Source: AP-15 sp036500965
Lineage (GTDB): Bacteria > Pseudomonadota > Alphaproteobacteria > ATCC43930 > CGMCC-115725
Length of the DNA stretch: 64,000 nucleotides
Assembly (NCBI GenBank): GCA_036500965.1
Contig: DASYBC010000097.1
Coordinates: 1-64,000 of the forward strand
Direction: 5' to 3'
Shown here one piece after another: positions 17,486 to 26,566 of the stretch. The first letter of the stretch is position 1. Each line of letters begins with the position of its first letter. The notes beneath the pieces were generated by a model. The model worked only from the letters and a program-made list of their open reading frames with translations, was not told the origin of the DNA and did no database searches. A program made the position numbers and the translations under genes.

Positions 17486-19039
17486 TCAGCTCGGCTGGGC
17501 CACCTCGTAGGTCTTCAGGGTCTTGTCGGTCGCGGCATCGATCTCAAGCAGCTTGACCGAATAGCCCCACAGCACGGCCACGTGACGCAACACTGCACGG
17601 CAGCTTTTTTCGGCAAGCAGCACGCCGTTGTGCACATAATGCGCAAGAATGAGGCAGCGATCGCCCCGCAAATCGACATCGACGACCTGAATGTCGGGTT
17701 CGCGCCGCGACAGATCGTATTGCCGCGAGAGTGCGGTGCGGATCTTGCGGTAGCCGATGTCGTCGTGGATCGCCTCGACCCGCAACGCGGGCTTGGTGCT
17801 GTCGTCGGAGACATGGAACAGGCGGAACTTGCGGATCATCGCCGGGCTCAGATGCTGCAGCACAAAGCTCTCGTCGCGGTAGTTGGCCCAGGCATGGCGC
17901 AGCACCCCATAGCCGTCGCCATTGCCGGCGATGTCGGGGAACCACGCCCGGTCCTCCTCGGTCGGCTCCTCGCAGATGCGGCGAATGTCCGACATCATCG
18001 CGAAGCCGAGCGCGTAAGGATTGAGCCCACTGAACCGCGGGTCGTCGAAATCCGGCTGAAACACGACGCTCGAATGCGAGTGCAGAAATTCAAGCATCGA
18101 GCCTTCGGTGATCAATCCCTTATCGTGCAGCCGCCGCATGATCTCATAGTGGCAGAAAGTGGCGCAGCCCTCGTTCATCATCTGCGTCTGCTTCTGCGGA
18201 TAGAAGTACTGCGCGATCAGCCGGACGATGCGGATCAGCTCGCGCTGCCAGTCCTCGAGTCGCGGCGCCCGCTTCTCGATCAGATAGAGAAGATTCTCCT
18301 CGGGCAGCCCGAGCTCGCGTTTGATCTCCTGCAATCGCGCCTCGGCCGCGTCCGGATCCTCCTTGTCCCTGCCACTGCCTGGCACGGTGCGCCACAGATC
18401 GTTGTATGTCGCCTCGGCATGGGCCTGCCATTCCTCGGCCCGACGCTGCTCCTCGGCAAGATTAGGCTTGGTGCGGTGGGCGTAACGGTTAACGCCGTGG
18501 TCCTTCAGCGCGTGCGCGGCGTCGAGCACCCGTTCCACGGCTTCGACCCCGTGCCGTTCCTCGCATTTGGTGACATAGTCGCGCGCAAAGCTCAAGTAGT
18601 CGAGAATGCCATTGGCGTCGGTCCACTGTCTGAACAGATAGTTGTTCTTGAAAAAATGATTGTGGCCGAAGGCCGCGTGCGCCATGACCAGGGTCTGCAT
18701 GGTCATGGAGTTTTCCTCCATGATGTAGCAGATGCACGGGTTGGAATTGATCACGATCTCGTAGGCGAGACCTTGCAGCCCCTTGCGATAGAGCGTCTCG
18801 TGAAAGGCGAAACGCTTGCCAAAGCTCCAATGCCGGTACATCAACGGCAAGCCGACCGACGCATAGGCGTCGAGCATCTGCTCGGAGGTGATGACCTCGA
18901 CCTGAACCGGGTAGACGTCGAGCCCAAGCTCGTCGAGGGCGATCCGCTCGATCGCATCAAAGGTTTGGCGCAGCGACCCGTAATCCCAGTTCGGACCGCT
19001 GAACAGCGGCGCTGCGGCTTCGAGCCGCGGCATCGGCAT
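17486..19039 (-). CDS. SpoVR family protein
   Basis: A 517-residue member of the SpoVR/YcgB family, known in proteobacteria from the PrkA-YeaH-YcgB stress operon; its molecular activity is not established. Recognisable blocks include GPNWDYGSLRQTFDAIE near the start, YRHWSFGKRF, and EIVINSNPCICYIMEEN with the following MTMQTLVMAHAAFGHNHFFKNN. Two starts are plausible: ATG 19039, or GTG 19057, which would overlap the yeaH stop by 8 bases and has a GGGGG element upstream. It closes the prkA-yeaH-spoVR cluster, and that neighbourhood is the main evidence for a role in stationary-phase or stress physiology. Confidence 0.92.
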   Translation of the reverse strand: MPMPRLEAAAPLFSGPNWDYGSLRQTFDAIERIALDELGLDVYPVQVEVITSEQMLDAYASVGLPLMYRHWSFGKRFAFHETLYRKGLQGLAYEIVINSNPCICYIMEENSMTMQTLVMAHAAFGHNHFFKNNYLFRQWTDANGILDYLSFARDYVTKCEERHGVEAVERVLDAAHALKDHGVNRYAHRTKPNLAEEQRRAEEWQAHAEATYNDLWRTVPGSGRDKEDPDAAEARLQEIKRELGLPEENLLYLIEKRAPRLEDWQRELIRIVRLIAQYFYPQKQTQMMNEGCATFCHYEIMRRLHDKGLITEGSMLEFLHSHSSVVFQPDFDDPRFSGLNPYALGFAMMSDIRRICEEPTEEDRAWFPDIAGNGDGYGVLRHAWANYRDESFVLQHLSPAMIRKFRLFHVSDDSTKPALRVEAIHDDIGYRKIRTALSRQYDLSRREPDIQVVDVDLRGDRCLILAHYVHNGVLLAEKSCRAVLRHVAVLWGYSVKLLEIDAATDKTLKTYEVAQPS

Positions 19040-19049
19040 GGTGGCGGTG

Positions 19050-20339
19050 TCAGGCACGCACGCCCCCTTTCGCAAACAGCTCATGGAAAACCGAGAATAT
19101 CTGAGATGGATCGCCGACCCGCCGCATTGCGAAATGCGGGTGCGCCGGCGCCACCTCGCTATAGGCGCGCCACAAATCACTGTCGCGCGCCAGGCCGGTC
19201 AGGCTGCCGCCCATCCCGTCGCCAACCTCGACATAAGCAAAATACTGGCACAGCGGCAACACCTCGCCGCCCAAGAGCGACACGCAACGGCCGCTGTCCG
19301 CCCCGTAATTGTCGCCGTCGGAAGCTTGGGCTGCATAGATGTTCCAGCGGTCGGTCGAGTAGCGCGCCCGCGCGATCTCCAGCATTTTTTCGAGCGCCGT
19401 CGACACCACCGTGCCGCCGGTCTCGCGGCTGTAGAAGAACGTCTCCTCATCGACCTCCTCGGCCGTGCTGGTGTGGCGGATGAAGACGACATCGACGTGG
19501 CGGTAGCGGCGGATCAGAAAGACGTGCAGCAGCATGAAGAACCGTTTGGCGAGGTCCTTCATCGCCTCGGTCATCGAGCCCGACACATCCATCAGGCAAA
19601 ACATCACCGCCTCGGTGTTGGGCCGCGGCACACGCTCAAAGCGATTGTAGCGGACGTCGAGCGGATCGATGTAGGGGATGATCTTGGTGCGGAACTCGGC
19701 GCGCTCGAGGTCGAGCTCGAGCTTTTTCACCTCCTCCTCGTCGCCGCGGACGCGGGCTTCAGCGAGCGCCTCGCGCAGCCCCTCGACCTCCCACATCTTG
19801 GGCCGCCGCAGCGAGATGCGCCGCGCCATGCTGTTGCGCATCGTGCGGCGGATGCTGAGATTGGCCGGGCTGCCGCTGACGGTGTAGCCAGCGCGCTGCA
19901 GATCGACCGCAAACGTCTCCCGCAGGCTCTTTTTGACCAAATCGGGCAGTTCGAGATCCTCAAAGAACATGTCGAGGAACTCGTCTTTCGACAGGGTGAA
20001 CTCGAACGCGTCCTCGCCCGAGCCGTCCGGGCTGCCTTGCGAGCCGCCGCGCCCCTCGCCGCCCGTCGGCCGTGGGATTTCGTCGCCGCGTACATACTCC
20101 TTGTTGCCGGGCACGACATGCTCGTTGCGGCCGGTGCGCCGGCTATGGTGAAACGCCGGCTCGACGATCCCGCGCATTGGGATCGCCACCTTTTCGCCGT
20201 GCTCGACATCGGCGACCTTGCGTTTCCGCAGCGCGTTCTGCACCGCCGATTTGACCTCGGCGCGCGCCCGCGACAGAAACCGCTGCCGGTTGCTGAGGCT
20301 CTTGCCCTTGGGGTTGGGCCGGCGGTCGACAATGTTCAT
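19050..20339 (-). CDS. yeaH: YeaH/YhbH family protein (DUF444)
   Basis: A 429-residue protein of the DUF444 family. It begins MNIVDRRPNPKGKSLSNRQRFL, the family opening, and contains a VWA-like segment with a MIDAS-type motif (CLMDVSGSM) followed by FFMLLHVFLIRRYRHV. A glycine/arginine-rich linker (around 85-105) separates the N-terminal part. ATG 20339 follows GGAGGGAAG. It lies 47 bases after prkA and just before spoVR. In E. coli the equivalent trio responds to nitrogen and stationary-phase stress; here that role is inferred from synteny only. Confidence 0.92.
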   Translation of the reverse strand: MNIVDRRPNPKGKSLSNRQRFLSRARAEVKSAVQNALRKRKVADVEHGEKVAIPMRGIVEPAFHHSRRTGRNEHVVPGNKEYVRGDEIPRPTGGEGRGGSQGSPDGSGEDAFEFTLSKDEFLDMFFEDLELPDLVKKSLRETFAVDLQRAGYTVSGSPANLSIRRTMRNSMARRISLRRPKMWEVEGLREALAEARVRGDEEEVKKLELDLERAEFRTKIIPYIDPLDVRYNRFERVPRPNTEAVMFCLMDVSGSMTEAMKDLAKRFFMLLHVFLIRRYRHVDVVFIRHTSTAEEVDEETFFYSRETGGTVVSTALEKMLEIARARYSTDRWNIYAAQASDGDNYGADSGRCVSLLGGEVLPLCQYFAYVEVGDGMGGSLTGLARDSDLWRAYSEVAPAHPHFAMRRVGDPSQIFSVFHELFAKGGVRA

Positions 20340-20386
20340 CGTCTTCCCTCCACAGCCGCCTTGCTCTCGCTGCCTGCCACTACCCG

Positions 20387-22336
20387 CTACCCGGCCTTGT
20401 TCACCCGCATGTACCATTCGACAAGCCGGCGCACCTGGCGCTCGGTATAGCCGCGCGACACCATCCGCTCGAGGAAGTCGGCGTGCTTTTTCTCGGTCTC
20501 GCTGTCCTTCTTGGAGCCAAAGCTGATCACCGGCAGCAGGTCCTCGACCTGTGAAAACATGCGCCGCTCGATCACCTCGCGCAACTTCTCATACGAGGTC
20601 CAGGATGGGTTGCGCCCGGAATTGGCGGCCCGCGCCCGCAACGCGAACTTGACGACCTCGTTGCGGAAATCCTTCGGGTTGGCGATCCCGGCCGGCTTCT
20701 CGATCTTCGACAGCTCCTGGTTCAGGAGCTCACGGTTCATCAGCTGGCCGGTGTCGGGGTCCTTGTAGTCCGAATCCTCTATCCACGCATCGGCATAGGC
20801 CACGTAGCGGTCGAACAGGTTCTGCCCGTAGTCGGAATAGGATTCGAGATAGGCCTTCTGAATCTCGTGGCCGATGAACTCGGCATAGCGCGGCGCCAGC
20901 TCGGCCTTGATGAAGTTCAGGTATTTCTTCTCGACGTCGTCCGGGAACTGCTCGCGCCAGATCGCCTGCTCGAGCACGTACATCAGATGCACCGGGTCGG
21001 CCGCCACCTCCTGGGTGTCGAAGTTGAAGGTGCTCGACAGCACCTTGAAGGCGAACCGGGTCGAGATGCCCTCCATGCCCTCATCGACCCCTGCCGCGTC
21101 GCGGTATTCCTGTCCCGATTTGGCGCGCGGATCGGTGTCCTTCAGGCTCTCGCCGTCATAGACCCGCATCTTCGAATGCAGGTTCGAGTTCTCGTGCGGC
21201 TTCAATCGCGACAGCACGCTGAAGCGCGACAGGATGTCCAAGGTCGAGGGCGCGCACGCCGCAGTCGACAGCTCGCTGTTTTGCAGCAGCTTCTCATAGA
21301 TCTTGCGCTCCTCAGTCGAGCGCAGGCAGTACGGCACCTTGATCACCGAGATTCGGTCGATAAAGGCTTCGTTGTTCTTGTTGTTTTTGAAGGTCTGCCA
21401 CTCGGCCTCGTTCGAATGCGCCAGCACGATGCCCTGGTAGGGAATGCCGCCGATATTCTCGGAGCCGACGTAATTGCCCTCCTGGGTCGAGGTCAGGAGC
21501 GGGTGCAGCATCTTGATCGGGGCCTTGAACATCTCGACGAATTCGAGCAGCCCCTGGGTCGTGCGGTTGAGCCCGCCCGAATAGGAATAGGCGTCGGGAT
21601 CGTTCTGGCTGAAGAATTCGAGCTTGCGGATATCGACCTTGCCGACCAGGCTCGAGACGTCCTGGTTGTTCTCGTCGCCAGGCTCGGTCTTGGAGATGCA
21701 GATCTGCTTGAGGCGCGAGGGCTGCAGGCGGACCACGGTGAATTTGGTGATGTCGCCGCCAAACTCCTCGAGCCGCTTGACCGCCCAGGGCGAGATCGTG
21801 CCGGTCAGCCGGCGTTTCGGGATGCCGTAGCGCTTTTCCAGCTCGTCGCCGAGTGTCACCGGGTCGAACAGCCCAAGCGGGCTCTCAAAAACCGGGCTGA
21901 TTTCCTTGCCGGCCTTCAGCACATAGACCGGCTCCTTTTCCATCAGCTGCTTCAACCGCTCGGCGAGCGAGGATTTGCCGCCGCCGACCGGGCCCAGGAG
22001 ATAGAGGATCTGCTTGCGTTCCTCGAGCCCTTGCGCCGCATGGCGGAAGAACCCGACGATGCGCTCGATCGTCTCCTCCATCCCGAAGAAATCCGCGAAT
22101 TCGGGGTAGACCTTGATCGTGCGGTTCATAAAGATGCGGCCGAGCCGTCCATCCTGGCTGGTGTCGACCATCGCCGGCTCGCCGATCGCCCGAAGCATGC
22201 GCTCCGCAGCGCCGGCGTAAAACGACGCATCGTCCGAGCATTTCCCCAGGTAATCCTCGATCGACAGCTCGACCTCGCGACGGTTGTCGTACAACCGTGA
22301 ATAGAGTCCGAAAATTCCATCCTCGTCGAATCTCAT
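20387..22336 (-). CDS. prkA: PrkA serine protein kinase (AAA+ type)
   Basis: A 649-residue member of the PrkA/YeaG family, which joins an AAA+ core to a C-terminal kinase-like domain. Walker A is GPVGGGKSS at 115-123. The family-specific segments VYVLKAGKEISPVFESPLG and ANPKDFRNEVVKFALRARA are present, and the length is normal. The start at 22336 is preceded by GAGGTGTG. It is the first gene of the prkA-yeaH-spoVR set, with more than 600 bases of gene-free DNA upstream holding a plausible promoter about 370 bases away. Family members are described both as kinases and as AAA+ proteases; the activity here is not determinable. Confidence 0.94.
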   Translation of the reverse strand: MRFDEDGIFGLYSRLYDNRREVELSIEDYLGKCSDDASFYAGAAERMLRAIGEPAMVDTSQDGRLGRIFMNRTIKVYPEFADFFGMEETIERIVGFFRHAAQGLEERKQILYLLGPVGGGKSSLAERLKQLMEKEPVYVLKAGKEISPVFESPLGLFDPVTLGDELEKRYGIPKRRLTGTISPWAVKRLEEFGGDITKFTVVRLQPSRLKQICISKTEPGDENNQDVSSLVGKVDIRKLEFFSQNDPDAYSYSGGLNRTTQGLLEFVEMFKAPIKMLHPLLTSTQEGNYVGSENIGGIPYQGIVLAHSNEAEWQTFKNNKNNEAFIDRISVIKVPYCLRSTEERKIYEKLLQNSELSTAACAPSTLDILSRFSVLSRLKPHENSNLHSKMRVYDGESLKDTDPRAKSGQEYRDAAGVDEGMEGISTRFAFKVLSSTFNFDTQEVAADPVHLMYVLEQAIWREQFPDDVEKKYLNFIKAELAPRYAEFIGHEIQKAYLESYSDYGQNLFDRYVAYADAWIEDSDYKDPDTGQLMNRELLNQELSKIEKPAGIANPKDFRNEVVKFALRARAANSGRNPSWTSYEKLREVIERRMFSQVEDLLPVISFGSKKDSETEKKHADFLERMVSRGYTERQVRRLVEWYMRVNKAG

Positions 22337-22971
22337 GTCACACCTCAACGGCCCAATGCGCCACTCAACCATTCCACGCGGTCCCGATCAGACAACGCCG
22401 CGCGGTCAAAACCATTCGCCGAAATCCGCATCCGTTGCGACCCGCGGGCTCGGCACCCCGCGCCATGCGCTTGCGGCGGCCACCGCTCTGCGACCGCGGC
22501 GCCAACCATGATCGCCTGCCGCCATCAGATCGTTCCGCACCAGTGGCCAACGCAATCAGTATGCCAAGGCTTTGTGGCGAGAGTGCGGACCCTGGGCGTC
22601 ATCACACGCCGGCTGACAGCAGCCCGCTTGCCCGGCCTCGGCTGATGCGCCATCCTACTGGATCCCAACAACATCTTGTGGCCACCTTTGCAATCCCTAT
22701 CAGCATATATTGGATATAGGGAAATCCCAATAAAAATGTAGGTTAAGAACGGCGATTGTCATCGACCCGCGAGAGCAGCCGTGTCCGGGGCGCGGCCCTG
22801 CCTGCCCGCGACCGCGGCGTTCTGCCGCATCCCGGCAAATCGCCTTCGTTCCGGCAACCGCCACGTTGGCTCCGAGGCGCGCCAGCGTAGGTGGCGGACT
22901 CTCGCAATTGGGATTGTGCCTGCTGCGGCGGCCGAGCTGAGCGATCCGCGCTGCAGCCGAGCCAGAAATCC
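22337..22971. other. 635-bp gene-free leader region upstream of prkA
   Basis: No coding region could be supported in this stretch: the short frames lack ribosome binding sites and family motifs. The right half of it (about 22680-22750) is clearly AT-richer than the rest of the window and contains a 10-bp palindrome GGGATTTCCC (read on the minus strand). The prkA promoter most likely lies here, which would give prkA a long untranslated leader. The other side borders the stop of the CoA-transferase B gene. Confidence 0.55.
22702..22730 (-). promoter_or_regulatory. Candidate sigma-70-like promoter for prkA
   Basis: On the minus strand TTGGGA (22730-22725) and TATGCT (22707-22702) are separated by exactly 17 bases. 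The spacer includes the right part of the palindrome GGGATTTCCC and an ATTGG...CCAAT inverted pair, which could be a regulator site over the promoter. The distance to the prkA start is about 365 bases. Two hexamer matches alone are weak evidence. Confidence 0.35.
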
Positions 22972-23613
22972 TCAGCCGAGGCCGGAGCGCACCGTGAAGG
23001 AGGCTTCGGTCTTGGCGTGAAGTTCGTCGAGCCCGACCCCCGGCGCCAGCTCGACCAGGGTCATGCCGGTGCGGTCGATCGTGAACACGCCGAGATCGGT
23101 GACGACAGTGTCGACGACCCCGGCCCCGGTCAGCGGCAAAGTGCAGCGGTGCAGCAATTTCGGCTCGCCCCGCGCGGTGTGCTCCATCAGCACGATGACC
23201 CGTTTGACCCCGGCGACGAGGTCCATCGCGCCACCCATGCCCTTGACCATGCGGCCGGGGATCATCCAGTTGGCGAGGTCGCCGTTTTCGGCCACCTGCA
23301 TCGCCCCCAGGATCGACAGGTCGATGTGCCCGCCGCGGATCATGCCAAAGGATTGAGCGCTGTCGAAATAGCTGGTAGTCGGCAGTTCGGTGATTGTCTG
23401 CTTGCCGGCGTTGATCAGGTCGGCGTCCTCCTCGCCCTCGAACGGAAACGGCCCCATGCCGAGCATTCCGTTCTCGCTCTGCAGTTGGACCGTGATCCCC
23501 GGCGGGATGAAGTTCGACACCAGGGTCGGGATGCCGATGCCGAGATTGACGTAGAACCCGTCTTCAAGCTCGGCCGCGGCCCGGCGGGCCATATCGTCGC
23601 GTGACCAGGGCAT
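22972..23613 (-). CDS. scoB: 3-oxoacid CoA-transferase, subunit B
   Basis: Beta subunit of a class I CoA-transferase that exchanges CoA between succinyl-CoA (or acetyl-CoA) and a 3-oxoacid such as acetoacetate. The 213-residue product has NLGIGIPT near 23-30, the catalytic glutamate at Glu47 in QSENGMLGMGP, and the C-terminal LGVFTIDRTGMTLVELAPG. It lies 53 bases after subunit A; that spacer contains half of a tandem duplication. The pair suggests use of ketone bodies or polyhydroxybutyrate-derived acetoacetate, but beta-ketoadipate transferases (PcaIJ) are close relatives and cannot be excluded. Confidence 0.92.
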   Translation of the reverse strand: MPWSRDDMARRAAAELEDGFYVNLGIGIPTLVSNFIPPGITVQLQSENGMLGMGPFPFEGEEDADLINAGKQTITELPTTSYFDSAQSFGMIRGGHIDLSILGAMQVAENGDLANWMIPGRMVKGMGGAMDLVAGVKRVIVLMEHTARGEPKLLHRCTLPLTGAGVVDTVVTDLGVFTIDRTGMTLVELAPGVGLDELHAKTEASFTVRSGLG

Positions 23614-23627
23614 GTTTTGCGCTCCTC

Positions 23628-23697
23628 TTCTTCACGCGCCGCGCCGGCGCACGGTGCGCTGCTTCTTCACGCGCCGCGCCGGCGCACGGTGCGCTGC
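23628..23697. repeat. Perfect 35-bp tandem duplication at the 3' end of scoA
   Basis: A 35-bp unit occurs twice head to tail without mismatch, at 23628-23662 and 23663-23697. On the minus strand each copy holds codons for the C-terminal QRTVRRRGA and the stop of subunit A, plus four bases. The upstream copy in reading order supplies the real C-terminus and stop; the other is a non-translated duplicate of the gene tail in the spacer. It does not break either frame, but pushes scoB 35 bases away. Confidence 0.9.
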
Positions 23698-24371
23698 TCG
23701 ATGCGCTTTTCGAACGCTTGGGGGCGCACGATCCGCTGGACAAAGATGCCCGGCGTGTGGATGTGGTCGGGGTCGATCTCCCCCGGCTCGACCAGCCGCT
23801 CGACCTCGGCAACGGTGACCTGCCCCGCTGTCGCCATGATCGGGTTAAAGTTGCGCGCAGTCTTGCGATAGACGAGGTTGCCTTCCCGGTCGCCTTTCCA
23901 GGCATGGACGATGGCCAAATCGGCGACGAGCCCGCGCTCCATGACATAGCTCTCGCCGTCGAACTCGCGGGTCTCCTTGCCTTCGGCGATCAAGGTGCCG
24001 ACCCCGGTCTTGGTAAAGAACGCCGGGACGCCGGCGCCGCCGGCGCGGATGCGCTCGGCCAAGGTCCCCTGCGGGTTGAACTCGAGCTCAAGCTCCCCCT
24101 TCAGATAGAGATCGGCGAACAGCTTGTTCTCGCCGACATAGGACGAAATCATCTTGCGGATCTGCTGGCTTTCCAGCAGCAGTCCGAGCCCCGCGCCGTC
24201 GATCCCGGCATTGTTCGAAATCACGGTCAGCCCGCTGACCCTTGAATCGCGGATCGCGGCGATCAGCTTCTCCGGGATGCCGCACAACCCGAACCCGCCG
24301 GCCATGATCGTCATGCCGTCGCGCAGCAGGCCGGCGAGCGCCGCCTTGGCATCGGGGTAGACCTTGATCAT
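23667..24371 (-). CDS. scoA: 3-oxoacid CoA-transferase, subunit A
   Basis: Alpha subunit (234 residues) of the class I CoA-transferase. The glycine-rich CoA-binding segment MAGGFGLCGIPE is at 23-34, followed by VISNNAGIDGAGLG and the family block SYVGENKLFADLYLKGELE. ATG 24371 is preceded by CAGGAG. The last ~9 residues are arginine-rich and are duplicated at DNA level just beyond the stop. It is the first gene of the scoA-scoB pair, divergent from a phosphotransferase gene. Confidence 0.92.
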   Translation of the reverse strand: MIKVYPDAKAALAGLLRDGMTIMAGGFGLCGIPEKLIAAIRDSRVSGLTVISNNAGIDGAGLGLLLESQQIRKMISSYVGENKLFADLYLKGELELEFNPQGTLAERIRAGGAGVPAFFTKTGVGTLIAEGKETREFDGESYVMERGLVADLAIVHAWKGDREGNLVYRKTARNFNPIMATAGQVTVAEVERLVEPGEIDPDHIHTPGIFVQRIVRPQAFEKRIEQRTVRRRGA

Positions 24372-24478
24372 CGGCGGCTCCTGCGCCAGCTGAACCGTTC
24401 GTCCGTGGGTCGCTGTCCGGTGCGGACTGGGGTATTCTACAACGCGGCAAGCATTTGTCACCGCCGTCGGATGGCCGA

Positions 24479-25531
24479 ATGTCGGGCGTGTTTAGGCCGG
24501 CTGGGAGCGCGGTTGCGCAGGATTGGAGCGCGCTGCGGCGCTGGCTCGGCGCCCGCGGCGGGGTGCTCGGCGCGACGGCGCCGCGGCAATTTGGCGGTGG
24601 CCTCGGCAATCTCAACTATCTGGTCGAGGTCGATGGCCGCCCGGCGGTGTTGCGCCGGCCCCCCGCCGGGCCGTTGCCGCGCGGCGCCAATGATGTGGCG
24701 CGCGAACACCAGGTGCTGTCGGCGCTATGGCGGGCTTATCCGCTGGCGCCGCGGGCGCTATGGTTCTGCCGCGACCCAGGCGTGCTCGGCGCGCCCTTCC
24801 AGATCATCGAGCATCGCGCCGGCATCGTGATCCGCGACAGCTTGCCGGCGGGGCTGATCAATCCGCCCGATATCGGCGCGGTCTTGAGCCGGCATCTGGT
24901 CGAAAGCCTCGCGGCGTTGCACGCCGTCGATCCGCAAGCAATTGGGCTCGACACGCTTGGTCGCCCGACCGGGTTTCTCGGCCGCACGGTCGAGGGCTGG
25001 GCGACCCGCGGGGCGGCGGTCATCGACCCGGCAAATCCGCGCGCCTTCGCCGAAACCGTCGCCTGGCTGCGCCGGCGGGTTCCGGCTGGTGCAGCGCCGT
25101 GCCTCATTCACTCCGATTTCAAGCTCGACAACATGATCTTCGACCCGGCGACGTTCGCCCCGGTCGCGGTCATCGACTGGGACATGGCGACCCGCGGCGA
25201 CCCGCTGTCGGACCTCGCCGTGCTGCTGAGCTACTGGGCCGAGCCCGGCGATCCGGCCTGCATCGAGCGCCTGCGCCAGATGCCGACACAAGAGCCGGGC
25301 TTCTGGCGCCGGGATCAGGCCATCGGCGCTTATCGCCGCTTGAGCGGCCGAGCGGTGGACGATTTCGCCTTCTACCGGGTGCTGGCGCTGTTCCGCTTGG
25401 CGATCGTCTTTCTGCAGCTGTTCGACCGCTGGCGCCGCGATCCAGGCGGGAATTCCCAGGGCGCGCATTTTGGCGCGCTTGGGCGCGGGCTGCTCGATTA
25501 TGCACTCGAGATCGCGCACCGGCTGCACTGA
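24479..25531 (+). CDS. APH/ACAD10-like phosphotransferase family protein
   Basis: A 350-residue protein of the aminoglycoside-phosphotransferase/choline-kinase fold, in the subgroup related to the kinase domain of ACAD10/11. The N-lobe has GGGLGNLNYLVEVDGRPAVL, followed by LRRPP. The catalytic loop is HSDFKLDNMIF and the metal-binding motif IDWDMATRGDPLSDLA. Members of this subgroup often act near acyl-CoA metabolism; here it is divergent from the 3-oxoacid CoA-transferase genes, which fits but does not prove a role in hydroxyacyl degradation. ATG 24479 is preferred to a TTG eight codons upstream. True aminoglycoside resistance is unlikely. Confidence 0.85.
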   Translation: MSGVFRPAGSAVAQDWSALRRWLGARGGVLGATAPRQFGGGLGNLNYLVEVDGRPAVLRRPPAGPLPRGANDVAREHQVLSALWRAYPLAPRALWFCRDPGVLGAPFQIIEHRAGIVIRDSLPAGLINPPDIGAVLSRHLVESLAALHAVDPQAIGLDTLGRPTGFLGRTVEGWATRGAAVIDPANPRAFAETVAWLRRRVPAGAAPCLIHSDFKLDNMIFDPATFAPVAVIDWDMATRGDPLSDLAVLLSYWAEPGDPACIERLRQMPTQEPGFWRRDQAIGAYRRLSGRAVDDFAFYRVLALFRLAIVFLQLFDRWRRDPGGNSQGAHFGALGRGLLDYALEIAHRLH

Positions 25532-25773
25532 GCACGCTCGTCGCCCCGGCAGCCAGATTCGCAGGGCTGTTTCGGCAGAGGCGGCGCTGCGTCTAGCGCC
25601 ATGTAAACGACTGCTCCCCGAGCGGTGAACATTTGAGACAGGCTCGTAGGATTTGGGCGGCGTCTGCCGGTACTTTATCGCCAACCTGGTTACGATTGCG
25701 AAAACGTTGATTTTCCTGCGGAATTTAGCTGGTCCCCAAACGGTTCGTAAGTTTAAGAACGCCGGTGGGGAGG

Positions 25774-26523
25774 ATGAACCAGCCGATGTTCGTGCCATGC
25801 GAACGATGTCCACTGCGACGCAAACCGCTGTTCCGGCCCTTCGCCGAGGCCGAGCTCGCCTTTATTACCGAGATGAAGACTGACCACATCGTGGTGGCGC
25901 CGCGTTCGGACATCATCCAGGAGGACGAGGTCGGCGGCCCGGTCTACACGCTGTTCGAAGGCTGGGCGATCCGTTATCACCGACTGCCCAAGGGCACCCG
26001 ACAGATCCTCGACATCGTCCTCCCCGGCGACACGATCGGCCTCTCGTCGGCGCTCCTCGGCACGATCAGGCATTCGGTGCAGGCCGTCACCCCGACGACA
26101 TTGTGCGTGCTCTCGGGCCGCGAAGTGCGCGAGCTGTTCGAACGCCACCCGGGACTGGCGTTGAACATTCTGGCAACCCGGGTCGAGGAAGAGCAGCGCG
26201 GCGACGTGCGGGTGTCGTTGCTCGGCCGCAGCAACGCCGAGCAGCGGATTGGCTATCTGATGCTCGAAACCTTTGACCGGCTGCAGCAACGCGGCATGGT
26301 CAACGGTGGCTCGACCTGCCCGTTCCCGCTGCAGCGGCGCGACATCGCCGACGCTGTTGGCCTCTCGCGCGTTCATGTCGCACGCACGCTCGATCGGCTG
26401 CGCGAGGCGCGGCTGGCCGAGATCCAGCACGGCGTCCTGGTGCTGTTCGACCGGGCGCGGCTCGCCGAGCTCGCCGGCTACGTCCCGCTGCGGGTCGCAA
26501 ATGGCAGACGGGTCCTGCTGTAA
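25774..26523 (+). CDS. Crp/Fnr family transcriptional regulator
   Basis: A 249-residue regulator with an N-terminal cyclic-nucleotide-type beta barrel (about 25-145), a long dimer helix, and a C-terminal winged helix (RRDIADAVGLSRVHVARTLDRL near 190-212). The N-terminus carries CERC but lacks the third clustered cysteine of FNR; one further Cys (TTLCVL) is in the barrel. With three cysteines it probably does not hold an FNR-type [4Fe-4S] cluster, though the CxxC is suggestive of redox or metal sensing. The start is uncertain among GTG 25765, ATG 25774 and ATG 25786, because the GGGGAGG element abuts ATG 25774. It converges on a receiver-domain gene. Confidence 0.88.
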   Translation: MNQPMFVPCERCPLRRKPLFRPFAEAELAFITEMKTDHIVVAPRSDIIQEDEVGGPVYTLFEGWAIRYHRLPKGTRQILDIVLPGDTIGLSSALLGTIRHSVQAVTPTTLCVLSGREVRELFERHPGLALNILATRVEEEQRGDVRVSLLGRSNAEQRIGYLMLETFDRLQQRGMVNGGSTCPFPLQRRDIADAVGLSRVHVARTLDRLREARLAEIQHGVLVLFDRARLAELAGYVPLRVANGRRVLL

Positions 26524-26566
26524 CGCGCCGAGCCAACCTTTGGCCGCCGCGGCCTGGCAACCGGGG

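Noticed and set aside
22680..22705. Possible sigma-54 promoter TGGCCACC...TTTGCA
   Set aside because: The GG and GC elements are 8 rather than 10 bases apart.
24479..25531. Aminoglycoside resistance gene
   Set aside because: The kinase-fold motifs are general. The sequence matches the ACAD10/11-like subgroup, and the context is acyl-CoA metabolism.
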